In this document: positions 49,942 through 59,979 of the stretch, piece by piece
How positions within the stretch are numbered: the stretch's first letter is position 1
How the letters are laid out: every line of letters starts with the position of its first letter
NCBI RefSeq assembly: GCF_039537585.1
Contig: NZ_BAABAU010000001.1
Span: forward strand, 744,001-808,000
Length of the DNA: 64,000 bases
Reading direction: 5' to 3'
Source: Frondihabitans peucedani
Lineage (GTDB): Bacteria; Actinomycetota; Actinomycetes; Actinomycetales; Microbacteriaceae
Program-made: the position numbers and the translations under genes
The notes under the pieces: generated by a model
The model's input: only the letters and a program-made list of their open reading frames with translations
Told to the model about the DNA's origin: nothing
Databases searched by the model: none

Positions 49942-52900
49942 GTGTCTAGCCACGTGACCGGAACGACAGACGAAGGGGCCGCTGAGTTCGGCGCCAACGA
50001 ATGGCTGGTCGACGAACTGTACGAGCAGTACGTCGTCGACAAGAACTCGGTCGACAAGTCGTGGTGGCCCGTCCTCGAGAGCTACAAGCAGAGCGATTCG
50101 GGCGCAGGATCAGCGCCCGCCGTCGCACCCGCTCCCTCCGACGCGGTGCGACCCGCCCCCACCGCCGCCCAGGCCTCCCCCGCTCCCGCCAGCGCGACCG
50201 CCAGCCCCGTGGTCGCCGCCCGCACCACCTCCGCGCCGCCGAAAGAGAAGCCGATCCCGGCCGAGGCCCCGACGCAGGCCGCGAAGAAGAAGGCCGTCGA
50301 CGGCGAGCAGCCGCAGGCCGAGCCCGAGAATGTCGTGCAGCCTCTCCGCGGCATGGCGAAGAGCCTCGCGACGAACATGGACGCCAGCCTCAGCGTCCCG
50401 ACGGCGACGAGCGTCCGGACCATCCCGGCGAAGCTCCTGATCGACAATCGCATCGTCATCAACAGCAACCTGAAGCGCGCCCGCGGCGGCAAGGTCTCGT
50501 TCACGCATCTGATCGGCTGGGCGCTCGTCCAGGCGCTCAAGAAGTTCCCGAGCCAGAACGTCTACTACGACGTCGTCGACGGCAAGCCCTCGGTCGTGAC
50601 GCCGGCGCACATCAACCTCGGCCTCGCCATCGACATCCCGAAGCCCGACGGCACCCGCGCGCTGCTCGTGCCCGGCATCAAGAAGTGCGAGACGATGACG
50701 TTCGCGCAGTTCGTCGCCGCCTACGAAGACGTGGTGAAGCGCGCCCGCGCCAACAAGCTCACCGCCGACGACTTCTCCGGCAACACGATCTCGCTGACGA
50801 ACCCCGGCGGCATCGGCACCGAGCACAGCGTGCCGCGCCTCATGAAGGGCGCAGGCTCGATCATCGGCGCCGGCGCCCTCGAGTACCCGGCCGAGTTCCA
50901 GGGCTCCTCCCCCAAGACCCTGGTCGAGCTCGGCATCGGCAAGACGATCACGCTCACCTCGACCTACGACCACCGGGTCATCCAGGGCGCGGGCTCCGGC
51001 GAGTTCCTCAAGATCGTCCACTCGATGCTCATCGGCGAGGACGGCTTCTACGAAGACGTCTTCCGGGCCCTCCGCATCCCGTACGCGCCGATCCACTGGA
51101 ACCCCGACATCAACGTCAACCTGGCCGAGCGCGTCGGCAAGACCGCCCGCGTCCAGGAGCTGATCAACAGCTACCGGGTCCGCGGCCACCTGATGGCCGA
51201 CATCGACCCGCTCGAGTACCGCCAGCGCACGCACCCCGACCTCGAGATCGAGCGTCACGGCCTGACCTTCTGGGACCTCGACCGCGAGTTCGTCACGGGC
51301 GGCTTCGGCGGGAAGCCGGCCATGCTCCTCCGCGACGTCCTCGGCGTCCTGCGCGACTCGTACTGCCGTCACATCGGCATCGAGTACATGCACATCCAAG
51401 ACCCGGCGCAGCGGCGCTGGGTGCAGGAGCACATCGAGGTGCCCTACACGAAGCCGACCCACGACGAGCAGATGCGGATCCTGGCGAAGCTCAACGAGGC
51501 CGAGGCCTTCGAGACCTTCCTCCAGACGAAGTACGTCGGCCAGAAGCGCTTCAGCCTCGAGGGCGGCGAGTCGGCGATCTCGCTCCTCGACACGATCATC
51601 CAGGACGCCGCCTCGGCGGGCCTCCAGGAGGTCGCGATCGGCATGGCCCACCGCGGCCGCCTCAACGTCCTGACCAACATCGCGGGCAAGACGTACGGCC
51701 AGATCTTCCGCGAGTTCGAGGGCACCCAAGACCCGAAGACGGTCCAGGGCTCCGGCGACGTGAAGTACCACCTCGGCACCGAGGGCGAGTTCACGAGCGC
51801 CTCCGGCAAGACGATCCCGGTCTACCTCGCCGCGAACCCGTCGCACCTCGAGGCCGGCGACGGCGTGCTCGAGGGCATCGTGCGCGCCAAGCAGGATCGC
51901 GGGGTGCCGATGTCGTTCGCCGTCCTGCCGATCCTCGTGCACGGCGACGCCGCCATGGCCGGCCAGGGCGTGGTCGTCGAGACGATGCAGATGTCGCAGC
52001 TGCGCGGCTACCGCGTGGGCGGCACCATCCACATCGTGATCAACAACCAGATCGGCTTCACCACGTCGCCCTCCGAGGGCCGGTCGTCGATCTACTCGAC
52101 CGACGTCGCCAAGACGATCCAGGCGCCGATCTTCCACGTCAACGGCGACGACCCCGAGGCCGTGGCCCGGGTCGCCGAGCTCGCCTTCGCGTACCGCCAG
52201 GAGTTCAAGCGCGACGTGGTCATCGACCTCATCTGCTACCGCCGGCGCGGGCACAACGAGGGCGACGACCCCTCGATGACGCAGCCCATGATGTACAGCC
52301 TCATCGAGAACAAGCGGAGCGTCCGCACCCTCTACACCGAGGCGCTCGTCGGCCGCGGCGACATCACCGAGGAGGAGTACGAGGGCGCGCACCGCGACTT
52401 CCAGGACCGCCTCGAGCAGGCCTTCGGCGAGACGCACGCCGCTCAGACGGGGTCGATCCCGGTCGTGACCGGCGACGGCGGAGCCGTCAGAGACCTGGAG
52501 CGCCCCGTGGCGCAGCAGCACGACGAGTCGACCCCCGACGGGTTCCAGACCGCTGTCGACGCGAGCCTCATCACGTCGATCGGCGACGCCTTCGACAACC
52601 CGCCCGCCGGGTTCTCCGTGCACCCGAAGCTGCAGCAGCTGCTGAAGAAGCGCTACGAGATGAGCCGCAGCGGCCAGATCGACTGGGCGTTCGGCGAGCT
52701 CCTCGCCCTCGGCTCGGTGCTCACGGAGGGCACGCCCGTCCGCTTCGCCGGGCAGGACTCCCGCCGTGGCACGTTCGTGCAGCGCCACGCGGTCCTGCAC
52801 GACCGCGAGAACGGCCAGGAGTGGATCCCGCTCCAGAACGTCACCGACAACCAGGCCAAGCTCTGGATCTACGACTCGCTCCTCAGCGAGTACGCCGCCA

Positions 52901-53700
52901 TGGGCTTCGAGTACGGCTACTCGGTCGAGCGGGCCGACGCCCTCGTGCTCTGGGAGGCCCAGTTCGGCGACTTCGCCAACGGCGCGCAGACGATCGTCGA
53001 CGAGTTCATCTCGAGCGCCGAGCAGAAGTGGGGCCAGCGCTCCAGCGTCGTGCTGCTCCTGCCGCACGGCTACGAGGGCCAGGGCCCCGACCACTCGTCG
53101 GCCCGGATCGAGCGCTACCTGCAGCTCTGCGCCGAGAACAACATGACCGTGGCGCGCCCGTCGACGCCGGCGTCGTACTTCCACCTGCTCCGCCGCCAGG
53201 CCTACGCCCGGCCGCGCCGCCCGCTGATCGTCTTCACGCCGAAGGCGATGCTGCGCCTCCGCGGGGCGACCAGCGAGGTGGACGCGTTCACGAGCGGCCG
53301 GTTCGAGCCGGTCCTCGACTGCACGCGCGTCGGCGATCCTGCTGCCACGAAGCGGATCGTCCTGCACTCGGGCAAGATCCACTACGACCTCTCGGCCGAG
53401 CTCGACAAGCGCGGCGTCGGCGACGACATCGCGCTGGTCCGCCTCGAGCAGCTGTACCCGCTGCCGGTCGACGAGATCCGCGCCGTGCTCGACCGCTACC
53501 CGTCCGCCGACCTGGTCTGGGCTCAGGAGGAGCCCGAGAACCAGGGCGCGTGGCCGTTCATCGCGCTCGAGCTGGCTCCGAAGCTGGGCCGGACCATCAC
53601 GGTCGCCTCGCGGCCCGCGTCGGCCTCGCCGGCCGCTGGCTCGTCGAAGCGGAGTGCCGCCGAGCTGACCGCCCTGCTCGACCGGGCGCTGACGCTCTAG
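49942..53700 (+). CDS. kgd: Multifunctional 2-oxoglutarate decarboxylase/dehydrogenase (E2-E1 fusion, Kgd/OdhA)
   Basis: This 1252-residue enzyme is the actinobacterial fused oxoglutarate dehydrogenase. Residues 13-45 ([17 protein letters not shown]) form the flexible N-terminal segment, followed by an Ala/Pro/Lys linker. The E2 succinyltransferase domain spans about 125-345 (catalytic [17 protein letters not shown]) and has no lipoyl domain. The ThDP-dependent E1 domain spans about 390-1240: [42 protein letters not shown], and [15 protein letters not shown]. It links the TCA cycle and glutamate synthesis; in relatives the FHA protein GarA/OdhI regulates it. Start GTG follows GGAGAG at a long 13-base spacing. 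Confidence 0.96.
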   Translation: MSSHVTGTTDEGAAEFGANEWLVDELYEQYVVDKNSVDKSWWPVLESYKQSDSGAGSAPAVAPAPSDAVRPAPTAAQASPAPASATASPVVAARTTSAPPKEKPIPAEAPTQAAKKKAVDGEQPQAEPENVVQPLRGMAKSLATNMDASLSVPTATSVRTIPAKLLIDNRIVINSNLKRARGGKVSFTHLIGWALVQALKKFPSQNVYYDVVDGKPSVVTPAHINLGLAIDIPKPDGTRALLVPGIKKCETMTFAQFVAAYEDVVKRARANKLTADDFSGNTISLTNPGGIGTEHSVPRLMKGAGSIIGAGALEYPAEFQGSSPKTLVELGIGKTITLTSTYDHRVIQGAGSGEFLKIVHSMLIGEDGFYEDVFRALRIPYAPIHWNPDINVNLAERVGKTARVQELINSYRVRGHLMADIDPLEYRQRTHPDLEIERHGLTFWDLDREFVTGGFGGKPAMLLRDVLGVLRDSYCRHIGIEYMHIQDPAQRRWVQEHIEVPYTKPTHDEQMRILAKLNEAEAFETFLQTKYVGQKRFSLEGGESAISLLDTIIQDAASAGLQEVAIGMAHRGRLNVLTNIAGKTYGQIFREFEGTQDPKTVQGSGDVKYHLGTEGEFTSASGKTIPVYLAANPSHLEAGDGVLEGIVRAKQDRGVPMSFAVLPILVHGDAAMAGQGVVVETMQMSQLRGYRVGGTIHIVINNQIGFTTSPSEGRSSIYSTDVAKTIQAPIFHVNGDDPEAVARVAELAFAYRQEFKRDVVIDLICYRRRGHNEGDDPSMTQPMMYSLIENKRSVRTLYTEALVGRGDITEEEYEGAHRDFQDRLEQAFGETHAAQTGSIPVVTGDGGAVRDLERPVAQQHDESTPDGFQTAVDASLITSIGDAFDNPPAGFSVHPKLQQLLKKRYEMSRSGQIDWAFGELLALGSVLTEGTPVRFAGQDSRRGTFVQRHAVLHDRENGQEWIPLQNVTDNQAKLWIYDSLLSEYAAMGFEYGYSVERADALVLWEAQFGDFANGAQTIVDEFISSAEQKWGQRSSVVLLLPHGYEGQGPDHSSARIERYLQLCAENNMTVARPSTPASYFHLLRRQAYARPRRPLIVFTPKAMLRLRGATSEVDAFTSGRFEPVLDCTRVGDPAATKRIVLHSGKIHYDLSAELDKRGVGDDIALVRLEQLYPLPVDEIRAVLDRYPSADLVWAQEEPENQGAWPFIALELAPKLGRTITVASRPASASPAAGSSKRSAAELTALLDRALTL

Positions 53701-53726
53701 CGGTCGCGCCGGCAGGCGGAGCCGCG

Positions 53727-54167
53727 TCAGCCGAGCTTGGTGTAGCGCGTCCCCGAGTCGTGGTACCCGCGCTTCTGGTAGAAGCGGTGGGCGCTGTCCG
53801 TCGCGGCGGCCGACACGGCCGTGAGGCTGGATGCCCCGTGCGAGCGGGCCCAGGCCTCGAAGTGGCCGAGCAGCTGCGAACCGACACCGTCGCGGCGCCC
53901 GTCGGGGCGGACGACGAGGAGCAGCAGCTGCGCCATGGGCGAGTCGGAGTTGTAGGCCCACATGACGTGGGCCCCGGCTACGGCGCGGATCCGGCGGGCC
54001 TCGTCTCGGACCACCCACGTCTCGTGGCCCGCCTCGGCAGTCAACCGCGCAAGGCGGACTCGGAGACCGTCGGCGTCGAGGCTGTAGCCGAGCGAGCGGA
54101 TGAGGAGGACGAGGTCGTCGAGGTCAGCGGCGTCGGCCGTGCCCAGCGGCTCCACGGTGGCAGTCAT
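53727..54167 (-). CDS. GNAT family acetyltransferase
   Basis: This 146-residue single-domain GNAT protein starts VEPLGTADAADLDDLVLLIR. The acetyl-CoA loop is LLLVVRPDGRRDGVGSQLLG, and the C-terminal AATDSAHRFYQKRGYHDSG is characteristic of aminoglycoside-6'-like and general small-molecule acetyltransferases. The substrate is unknown. It converges on kgd with only 26 bases between, and there is no obvious terminator. Confidence 0.88.
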   Translation of the reverse strand: MTATVEPLGTADAADLDDLVLLIRSLGYSLDADGLRVRLARLTAEAGHETWVVRDEARRIRAVAGAHVMWAYNSDSPMAQLLLLVVRPDGRRDGVGSQLLGHFEAWARSHGASSLTAVSAAATDSAHRFYQKRGYHDSGTRYTKLG

Positions 54168-54197
54168 GCCCCGAAGCTACCGCAGGATCGAGAGGTG

Positions 54198-54449
54198 TTA
54201 CGCGCTCTCGTGCGTCGACTGGAGATCGCGCAGCCGGGTCAGCACCTGCAGCCGGAGGTCTTCCGGCGCCGCCTCCTTGCAGGCCCGCTTCACGGCCTCG
54301 GTCATGACGACGTTGACGTGGAACTCGCTCGAGCAGTCGGAGCAGTGCTCCATGTGCTCGCGGATGTCTCTCGCGTCGTCGCGAGCGAGTTCGTTGTGCA
54401 GGTACTCCTCGAGCTCTGCCTTCGCTTTGTCGCAACCGCAGTCGGTCAT
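54198..54449 (-). CDS. rsrA: Zinc-binding anti-sigma factor, RsrA-like
   Basis: This 83-residue protein has the ZAS motif His32-x3-Cys36-x2-Cys39 ([10 protein letters not shown]) plus an N-terminal Cys pair (Cys4, Cys6) that supplies the remaining zinc ligand. In RsrA/RshA proteins oxidation of these thiols ejects zinc and frees the partner sigma factor. Its ATG overlaps the sigma-factor stop (ATGA), the usual sigH-rsrA arrangement. It is expected to sense disulfide stress in a mycothiol-using cell. Confidence 0.92.
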   Translation of the reverse strand: MTDCGCDKAKAELEEYLHNELARDDARDIREHMEHCSDCSSEFHVNVVMTEAVKRACKEAAPEDLRLQVLTRLRDLQSTHESA

Positions 54450-55105
54450 TTCTTGCTGCCCTTCGCTGTCGTCTTGCCGGCGCCCGTGGGGGCCGGCACC
54501 GCGATGCCTCGATCGCGGGCGTAGTCGCCCAGGAGCTCGCGGAGAAGTCGGCGCCCTCGGTGGAGCCGGCTCATCACCGTGCCGACGGGCGTCTTCATGA
54601 TGTCGGCTATCTCCTGGTAGGAGAAGCCCTCGACGTCGGCCAGGTAGACGGCCAGACGGAAGTCTTCGGGGACCTTCTGCAGCGCGTCTTTGACGGCGCT
54701 GTCGGGCAGGTGGTCGATCGCCTCGGCCTCGGCGGAGCGCGACGTGGTCGACAGCGTCGCCGAGGTGGCGCCGCCCATCTGCCAGTCTTCGAGCTCGTCG
54801 ATCGTGCCCTGGTAGGGATCGCGCTGCTTCTTGCGGTAGGTGTTGATGAACGTGTTCGTCAGGATGCGGTACAGCCACGCCTTGAGGTTCGTGCCCTGCG
54901 TGAACTGCGAGAAGGCGGCGAACGCCTTGACGTACGTCTCCTGCACGAGGTCGGCGGCGTCGGCGGGATTGCGCGTCATGCGCATGCCGGCGGCGTACAG
55001 CTGGTCCATGAACGGGAGCGCCTGCTCCTCGAAGAGGGCGCGCGGGTCGGGCACCTCGGTCAGGTCGAGGTCGGGTGCGGAGGAAACGCCGTCGGGAGTG
55101 CTCAT
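54446..55105 (-). CDS. sigH: RNA polymerase ECF sigma factor SigH/SigR
   Basis: This 219-residue group 4 sigma factor has region 2 ([20 protein letters not shown], then [30 protein letters not shown]) and region 4 ([31 protein letters not shown]). Both are nearly diagnostic of the disulfide-stress sigma SigH/SigR. I prefer ATG at 55105; TAGAAT (plus 55114-55119) lies 8 bases upstream. A longer open frame exists but would overlap the promoter. The target promoter consensus in relatives is GGAAT/GTT; no such site was found in front of this gene. Confidence 0.93.
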   Translation of the reverse strand: MSTPDGVSSAPDLDLTEVPDPRALFEEQALPFMDQLYAAGMRMTRNPADAADLVQETYVKAFAAFSQFTQGTNLKAWLYRILTNTFINTYRKKQRDPYQGTIDELEDWQMGGATSATLSTTSRSAEAEAIDHLPDSAVKDALQKVPEDFRLAVYLADVEGFSYQEIADIMKTPVGTVMSRLHRGRRLLRELLGDYARDRGIAVPAPTGAGKTTAKGSKK

Positions 55106-55213
55106 CAGCGCCAATTCTAGTTCGGCGACGGTGTGCGCATCAGAGGGTGCTTCCGGGGTGCAGACGAGTGCCACGGGTGCTCCTTGCGTTGCTTGCATTA
55201 CCCTTGACAACCG

Positions 55214-56629
55214 ATGCAGGTATTCAGGTATTCCGGCCCGGAGTTCAGCCCCTACGAGACCGATCGGGAGCCCGAGGTCGACGAGGGCTTCTGGGTGGCG
55301 CCCACCGCGGCCGCGCCCGTCTCGGCCGAGCTGTCGCTGCCGGGATCGAAGTCGCTGACGAACCGCGAGCTGGTGCTGTCGGCCCTGGCGACCGGCCCCT
55401 CGATCCTGCGCCTGCCCCTGCACTCGCGCGACTCCGCGCTGATGGTCGAGGCGCTCCGCTCCCTCGGCACCACCATCAGCGAGGTGCCGAACGACGAGCC
55501 GTTCGGGCCCGACCTCGAGATCGTCCCGCAGGCATTCACCGGCGGCGTCTCGGTCGACTGCGGGCTCGCCGGCACGGTGATGCGCTTCCTGCCGCCGCTC
55601 GCCGCCCTCGCCACCGGCCCGGTCACCTTCGACGGCGACGAGGGCGCCCGGCGCCGCCCGATGCGGACCACCATCGAGTCGCTTCGGGCCCTCGGGGTCG
55701 ACGTCGACGACGACGGGCGCTCCGCCCTCCCCTTCAGCCTCCACGGCACCGGCGAGGTCGAGGGCGGCGAGGTCTCGATCGACGCGTCGGCCTCGAGCCA
55801 GTTCGTCTCGGGCCTGCTCCTCTCGGCACCGCGCTTCGCGAACGGGCTGACGCTGCGGCACACGGGCGAGAAGCTGCCGAGCCTTCCCCACATCGAGATG
55901 ACCATCGACGCGCTCGCGTCGCGCGGCGTCACCGTCTCTTCGCCCGAGACGGGTGTCTGGGTGGTCCCTCCGGGGCCGATCGCCGCGCGCGAGGTCACCA
56001 TCGAGCCCGACCTGTCGAACGCCGCGCCGTTCCTCGCCGCGGCTCTGGTCGCCGGCGGCCGCGTGTCGATCCGGCACTGGCCGCACGACACCACGCAGGT
56101 CGGCGACGACCTCCTCGACCTGCTGCCCCTGTGGGGCGCGACCGTGACGAGAGACGGCGACACCGTGACGATCGACGGCGGCGACGGCCTTCTCGGAGGC
56201 GGCTCGCTGCCCGGCGTCGACGTCGACCTCTCGCGCGGCGGCGAGCTAGCCCCCGCCCTCGTCGCCCTCGCAGCCCTCGCCTCCGGCCCGAGCACCATCA
56301 CCGGCATCGCCCACCTCCGCGGGCACGAGACCGACCGCCTCGCCGCCCTCGTCGCCGAGATCAACGGCCTCGGCGGCCGCGCGACCGAGCTCGACGACGG
56401 CATCCGCCTCGAGCCCTCCCCGCTCCACGCGGGCAAGTGGAAGACCTACGGCGACCACAGGATGGCGCACGCCGCGGCGATCATCGGCCTCGCCGTCCCC
56501 GACGTCGAGCTCGACGACGTCAGAGTCGTGTCGAAGACCCTCCCCGAGTTCGTCGCCCTCTGGGACGACCTGCTCGGCCGCACCGTCACCACGAGCCCGG
56601 CCGACACCAGCCTGCTCGGGTTCCTCTAG
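55214..56629 (+). CDS. aroA: 3-phosphoshikimate 1-carboxyvinyltransferase (EPSP synthase)
   Basis: This 471-residue enzyme catalyses the sixth step of the shikimate pathway, joining PEP to shikimate-3-phosphate. Motifs include [18 protein letters not shown] (about 43-60), [13 protein letters not shown] (the GNAGT loop, here LAGT), [27 protein letters not shown] and [17 protein letters not shown] 35-residue N-terminal extension makes it longer than the E. coli enzyme, typical of actinobacteria. TACCCT (55199-55204) lies 9 bases before the ATG. rsgA follows after 9 bases, in the order aroA-rsgA-hisN. Confidence 0.95.
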   Translation: MQVFRYSGPEFSPYETDREPEVDEGFWVAPTAAAPVSAELSLPGSKSLTNRELVLSALATGPSILRLPLHSRDSALMVEALRSLGTTISEVPNDEPFGPDLEIVPQAFTGGVSVDCGLAGTVMRFLPPLAALATGPVTFDGDEGARRRPMRTTIESLRALGVDVDDDGRSALPFSLHGTGEVEGGEVSIDASASSQFVSGLLLSAPRFANGLTLRHTGEKLPSLPHIEMTIDALASRGVTVSSPETGVWVVPPGPIAAREVTIEPDLSNAAPFLAAALVAGGRVSIRHWPHDTTQVGDDLLDLLPLWGATVTRDGDTVTIDGGDGLLGGGSLPGVDVDLSRGGELAPALVALAALASGPSTITGIAHLRGHETDRLAALVAEINGLGGRATELDDGIRLEPSPLHAGKWKTYGDHRMAHAAAIIGLAVPDVELDDVRVVSKTLPEFVALWDDLLGRTVTTSPADTSLLGFL

Positions 56630-56638
56630 GCGCCGCGG

Positions 56639-57715
56639 ATGTCCTGGTGGAGTGACGGCGACGACGCCGACGGTGCAGACGACGAGCGCGAGTACGGCGA
56701 GTACGACGAGAGCTCGGTGCGGGTCCGGCCGAATCCCAAGGGGAACCGCCCGCGCACCAAGCAGCGACCCGCCTACGACGAGGCGGTCGAGGGGGTCGTC
56801 TGGACCGTCGACCGCGGACGCTACGGCGTCCTCCTCGACGCCGGAACCCCCGACGAGCGCGAGATCACGACCGCCCGAGCCCGCGAGCTCGGCAAGAAGT
56901 CGGTGGTGACCGGCGACCGCGTCGACGTCGTCGGCGACACCACCGGGGCCGAGGGCTCGCTCGCCCGCATCGTGCGGGTTCACGAGCGGACCACGCTCCT
57001 CCGTCGGAGCGCCGACGACTCCGACGCCGTCGAGCGAGTCATCGTGGCGAATGCCGACCAGATGCTCATCGTCGTCGCGGCAGCCGACCCGGAGCCGCGG
57101 TCGCGCCTCGTCGACCGCTACATGGTGGCCGCGTTCGATGCCGGGGTGGAGCCGATCCTGGTCATCACGAAGACCGACCTCGCCGATCCTGCGCCGTTCG
57201 CCGCCCACTTCTCGTGCCTCGACCTCCGGATCCTCACCTCGACCTCCGACGCGTTCACGTCGTCGGACGGCGAGGAGTCGGCCTCGCTCCGCGAGCTCCG
57301 GAGCGTCCTGGCCGACCACGTGACCGTGACGGTGGGGCACTCCGGCGTCGGCAAATCGACGCTCGTCAACGCGCTGACCGGCTCCAATCGGGCCGTCGGC
57401 GTCGTCAACACCGTCACGGGCCGCGGCCGCCACACGTCGTCGTCGACCGTGTCGTTCAAGGTGCCCTCGGGCGGCTGGATCATCGACACCCCGGGCGTCC
57501 GCTCGTTCGGCCTGGGGCACGTGAACCCCGAGAATATCCTCCAGTCGTTCGCGTCGCACGCGGTGTTCCCGGAGGGGTACGAGCCGGTGGACGGCATCCC
57601 GCTCGATCAGGCCCACGACTGGGAGATCGTCGACCGCGTCGAGGCCGGCGAGCTCGGCGACGTCGGCCGTGAGCGGCTGGAGTCGCTGCAGGCGCTGCTG
57701 GTGTCGAAGGGCTGA
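56639..57715 (+). CDS. rsgA: Ribosome small-subunit-dependent GTPase A
   Basis: This 358-residue circularly permuted GTPase assists late 30S maturation. An OB-fold N-terminus (about 45-120) is followed by G4 TKTD (177-180), G1 GHSGVGKST (233-241) and G3 DTPG (283-286), the permuted order of YjeQ/RsgA. The C-terminal zinc domain normally has a C-x-C-x-H-x-C cluster; here the region VNPENILQSFASHAVFPEGY to the end contains no cysteine. The N-terminus is acidic and then very basic (RPNPKGNRPRTKQRP). It is cotranscribed with aroA. Confidence 0.92.
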   Translation: MSWWSDGDDADGADDEREYGEYDESSVRVRPNPKGNRPRTKQRPAYDEAVEGVVWTVDRGRYGVLLDAGTPDEREITTARARELGKKSVVTGDRVDVVGDTTGAEGSLARIVRVHERTTLLRRSADDSDAVERVIVANADQMLIVVAAADPEPRSRLVDRYMVAAFDAGVEPILVITKTDLADPAPFAAHFSCLDLRILTSTSDAFTSSDGEESASLRELRSVLADHVTVTVGHSGVGKSTLVNALTGSNRAVGVVNTVTGRGRHTSSSTVSFKVPSGGWIIDTPGVRSFGLGHVNPENILQSFASHAVFPEGYEPVDGIPLDQAHDWEIVDRVEAGELGDVGRERLESLQALLVSKG

Positions 57716-57722
57716 CGCGCTC

Positions 57723-57786
57723 GGGCGGGCGCTGGCAGGCGTCGGCGGGTCTCCGGAGAGGGGCCTTCTGCTGCGAGCACCCGCCC
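57723..57786. repeat. Nested palindromic intergenic element, copy 2
   Basis: Outer arms GGGCGGGCGCTGGC/GCGAGCACCCGCCC match at 12 of 14 positions around an inner TCTCCGGAGA. The segment 57743-57785 is 38/43 identical to 35336-35378. It lies between rsgA and the leaderless hisN promoter. Confidence 0.75.
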
Positions 57787-57835
57787 ACTGCCGCACGAGC
57801 CTCACAGCCCGCCGGCCCCTCGCTACGCTTGCCGA

Positions 57836-58636
57836 GTGCCCTACGAAGACGACCTCGCTCTCGCCCTGACCCTTGCCGACATCGCCGACGCGATCTCCGC
57901 CGAGCGGTTCCACGCGGCCGATCTCGACGTGTCTCTGAAGGCCGATCACACGCACGTGACCGACGCCGACCGGGCCGTCGAGCAGGCGATCCGGTCGCGG
58001 CTCGTCGCGGAGCGCCCGGGCGACGCGTTCTACGGCGAGGAGTCGGGCCGGACCGAGGGGGCGTCGCGCGAGTGGATCGTCGATCCGATCGACGGCACGG
58101 CGAACTTCCTGCGCGGGGTCCCCATCTGGGCGACGCTCGTCTCGCTCGTCGTCGACGGCGTGCCGGTCGTCGGCGTGGTCAGCGCACCCGCGCTGCACCG
58201 GCGGTGGTGGGCCGCCGCGGGCCTCGGGGCGTTCTCGCTCGACGGGCCGCTGCACGTCTCGGGCGTCGACCGGCTCGCCGACGCCTCGCTGAGCTACAAC
58301 GGCCTCCAGTACTGGATGGAGGCCGGCCGCGTCGAGCAGCTCCTCTCCCTCGCCGGGCAGGTCTGGCGCACGAGGGCGTTCGGCGACTTCTGGTCGTACA
58401 TGCTCGTCGCCGAGGGCGCCGTCGACATCTCGGGCGAGTTCGATCTCAAGCCCTACGACATGGCTGCACTCTACCCGATCGTCACCGAGGCGGGCGGCCG
58501 CTTCGGCGGGCTCGACGGGGGCGACGGCATCTGGGAGGGCAGCGCCCTGGCGACGAACGGGCTGCTGCACGACGCGGTGGTCGCGGCGGTGGCGCCCGGT
58601 GCTCCGGGCGCGGCAGCCGCTCGCGGGAGTCGCTGA
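57836..58636 (+). CDS. hisN: Histidinol-phosphatase, inositol-monophosphatase family
   Basis: This 266-residue metal-dependent phosphatase has Glu68/Glu69 (FYGEESG), WIVDPIDGTANFLRGVPIWA with Asp83 and Asp86, and DFWSYMLVAEGAVDISGEF near the substrate pocket. The RGVPIWATLVSL sequence is that of actinobacterial HisN, which dephosphorylates histidinol phosphate in histidine synthesis; a general inositol phosphatase is less likely. TACGCT (57824-57829) ends 6 bases before the GTG, so it is leaderless and separate from the aroA-rsgA transcript. Confidence 0.88.
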   Translation: MPYEDDLALALTLADIADAISAERFHAADLDVSLKADHTHVTDADRAVEQAIRSRLVAERPGDAFYGEESGRTEGASREWIVDPIDGTANFLRGVPIWATLVSLVVDGVPVVGVVSAPALHRRWWAAAGLGAFSLDGPLHVSGVDRLADASLSYNGLQYWMEAGRVEQLLSLAGQVWRTRAFGDFWSYMLVAEGAVDISGEFDLKPYDMAALYPIVTEAGGRFGGLDGGDGIWEGSALATNGLLHDAVVAAVAPGAPGAAAARGSR

Positions 58637-58682
58637 CCGCGGCGGGCCGGGCCGCAGGGGCAGCGCGTCTCGCGGCACGCAG

Positions 58683-58706
58683 CGCGTCCCGCCAGGGCAG
58701 GACGCG
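58683..58706 (+). terminator. Possible terminator hairpin after hisN
   Basis: CGCGTCC and GGACGCG form a 7-bp stem with a 10-base loop in a repetitive GCG-rich stretch between convergent hisN and the permease gene. It is a weak candidate. Confidence 0.4.
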
Positions 58707-58754
58707 GTGCGTCAGGCGCGACGCGGTGCGGGCACGGTGGGCAACCCGCCCGGA

Positions 58755-59951
58755 TCAGTGGTGGTGGTGGGCGTGGGCGTGATCCTGCTCACCGCCGTCG
58801 TCGGACGGACCGGCGGGAGCGCCGCCCATCATCCGGAGCATCGACCAGCTCCCGGAGCGCACGAAGACGACGAGCAGCACCGCCGCGAGGGCGAGGAAGG
58901 CGATGTTGAGGAACGTGGTGTAGTTCCACGAGATGCCGGTGTCGACGATCGCGACGTCGCGGTTCGACGGCACGAGGCCGAGCGGCGTGAAGATCAGCTC
59001 GACGGCGTAACCGGCCACGACCATGGCGCCGTAGAAGACCGCCGTGATGCGGAGGGCGGCCCGGCCGCCGTAGTAGCGGCGGTAGATCAGGATGATCGGC
59101 ACGATGATGAGGTCGGCGAAGATGAAGCTGATGACGCCGCCGAACGAGATGCCGCCGTTCCAGAGCACCGCGGCGAGCGGCACGTTGCCCACCGAGCAGA
59201 CGAAGCTGACCATGGCCAGGATCGGCCCGACCAGCGGCCCGATCACGAACGAGACGCTGGGCGACGACTCGAAGAAGACGGCCTGCAGCCACTCCTTCGG
59301 CACCCAGGCGTCGAAGGCCCCGGCGATGAGGAGCCCGATGACGATGTCGCGGAGCACCGCCGCCCAGTCCATGACGAAGTACTGAGAGACCGAGGTCACG
59401 CCGCGCCGCGACAGCAGGCGACGGAAGAAGCCGTCGTCGCCGTGCACCGACATGTCCATGCCCGCGTGCCCCTCCATCTGACCGGCGAGCCCCTTCTCGG
59501 CCTGCTCTCGGGCGGCCTCGACGATGCGGCCGCGCATCCAGAGCCGGAACCCCAGGGCGATGAGCAGGATCATGATCGGCCCGCCGACGAACTCGGCGAG
59601 CGTGAACTGCCACCCGAGCACGAACGCGAGGATCAGACCGAGCTCGACCACGAGGTTCGTCGACGCGACCTCGAACGCCATGGCCGACGAGAACGACGCG
59701 CCCTTGCGGAACAGCGCCCGTGCCAGCGCGACAGCCGCGTACGAGCACGACGACGACAGCGCGCCGAACCCGGTCGCCACCCCGAGAGCGCGGGGCGAGT
59801 CGTCGCTCATCAGGCGGGTGATCCGCTCGGTGCGGATGACGGCCTGGATGACCCCCGAGAGCGTGAATCCGAGGACGAGGGGCCACAGGATCTGCCACCC
59901 CATCGCTCCTGCTGCGGCGAGGGCGCGGCCGACGGCATCGAGAATGAACAT
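58755..59951 (-). CDS. UPF0718/ArsP_1-family permease with His-rich C-terminus
   Basis: This 398-residue permease has about eight to ten membrane spans. The repeated motifs GFGALSSSCSYAAVALARAL (about 62-81) and VCSVGNVPLAAVLWNGGISF face each other in the two halves, as in the DUF318/ArsP_1 family. A cytosolic loop contains GQMEGHAGMDMSVHGDDG (Met/His-rich), and the protein ends EQDHAHAHHHH, both suited to metal binding. TATAAG (plus 59960-59965) lies 8 bases before the ATG and is overlapped by a CsoR-like operator. Copper or a related metal is therefore a plausible signal or substrate. Confidence 0.85.
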   Translation of the reverse strand: MFILDAVGRALAAAGAMGWQILWPLVLGFTLSGVIQAVIRTERITRLMSDDSPRALGVATGFGALSSSCSYAAVALARALFRKGASFSSAMAFEVASTNLVVELGLILAFVLGWQFTLAEFVGGPIMILLIALGFRLWMRGRIVEAAREQAEKGLAGQMEGHAGMDMSVHGDDGFFRRLLSRRGVTSVSQYFVMDWAAVLRDIVIGLLIAGAFDAWVPKEWLQAVFFESSPSVSFVIGPLVGPILAMVSFVCSVGNVPLAAVLWNGGISFGGVISFIFADLIIVPIILIYRRYYGGRAALRITAVFYGAMVVAGYAVELIFTPLGLVPSNRDVAIVDTGISWNYTTFLNIAFLALAAVLLVVFVRSGSWSMLRMMGGAPAGPSDDGGEQDHAHAHHHH

Positions 59952-59962
59952 GCGTCGACCTT

Positions 59963-59979
59963 ATACCCCCCTGGGGTAT
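59963..59979. promoter_or_regulatory. CsoR-like copper operator overlapping the permease -10
   Basis: ATACCCC-CCT-GGGGTAT has perfect 7-bp inverted arms, matching the TACCCC/GGGGTA form bound by CsoR/RcnR-family regulators. It covers the minus-strand -10 TATAAG, so binding would repress the permease gene. No csoR gene lies in the window. The rightward response-regulator promoter is 60 bp away. Confidence 0.72.

Noticed and set aside
50110-54018. 1302-codon open frame on the minus strand opposite kgd
   Set aside because: It is a high-GC antisense shadow of kgd: composition is dominated by Val/Asp/Glu/Arg/Ala, no domain is recognisable and there is no start signal. kgd itself matches its family throughout.
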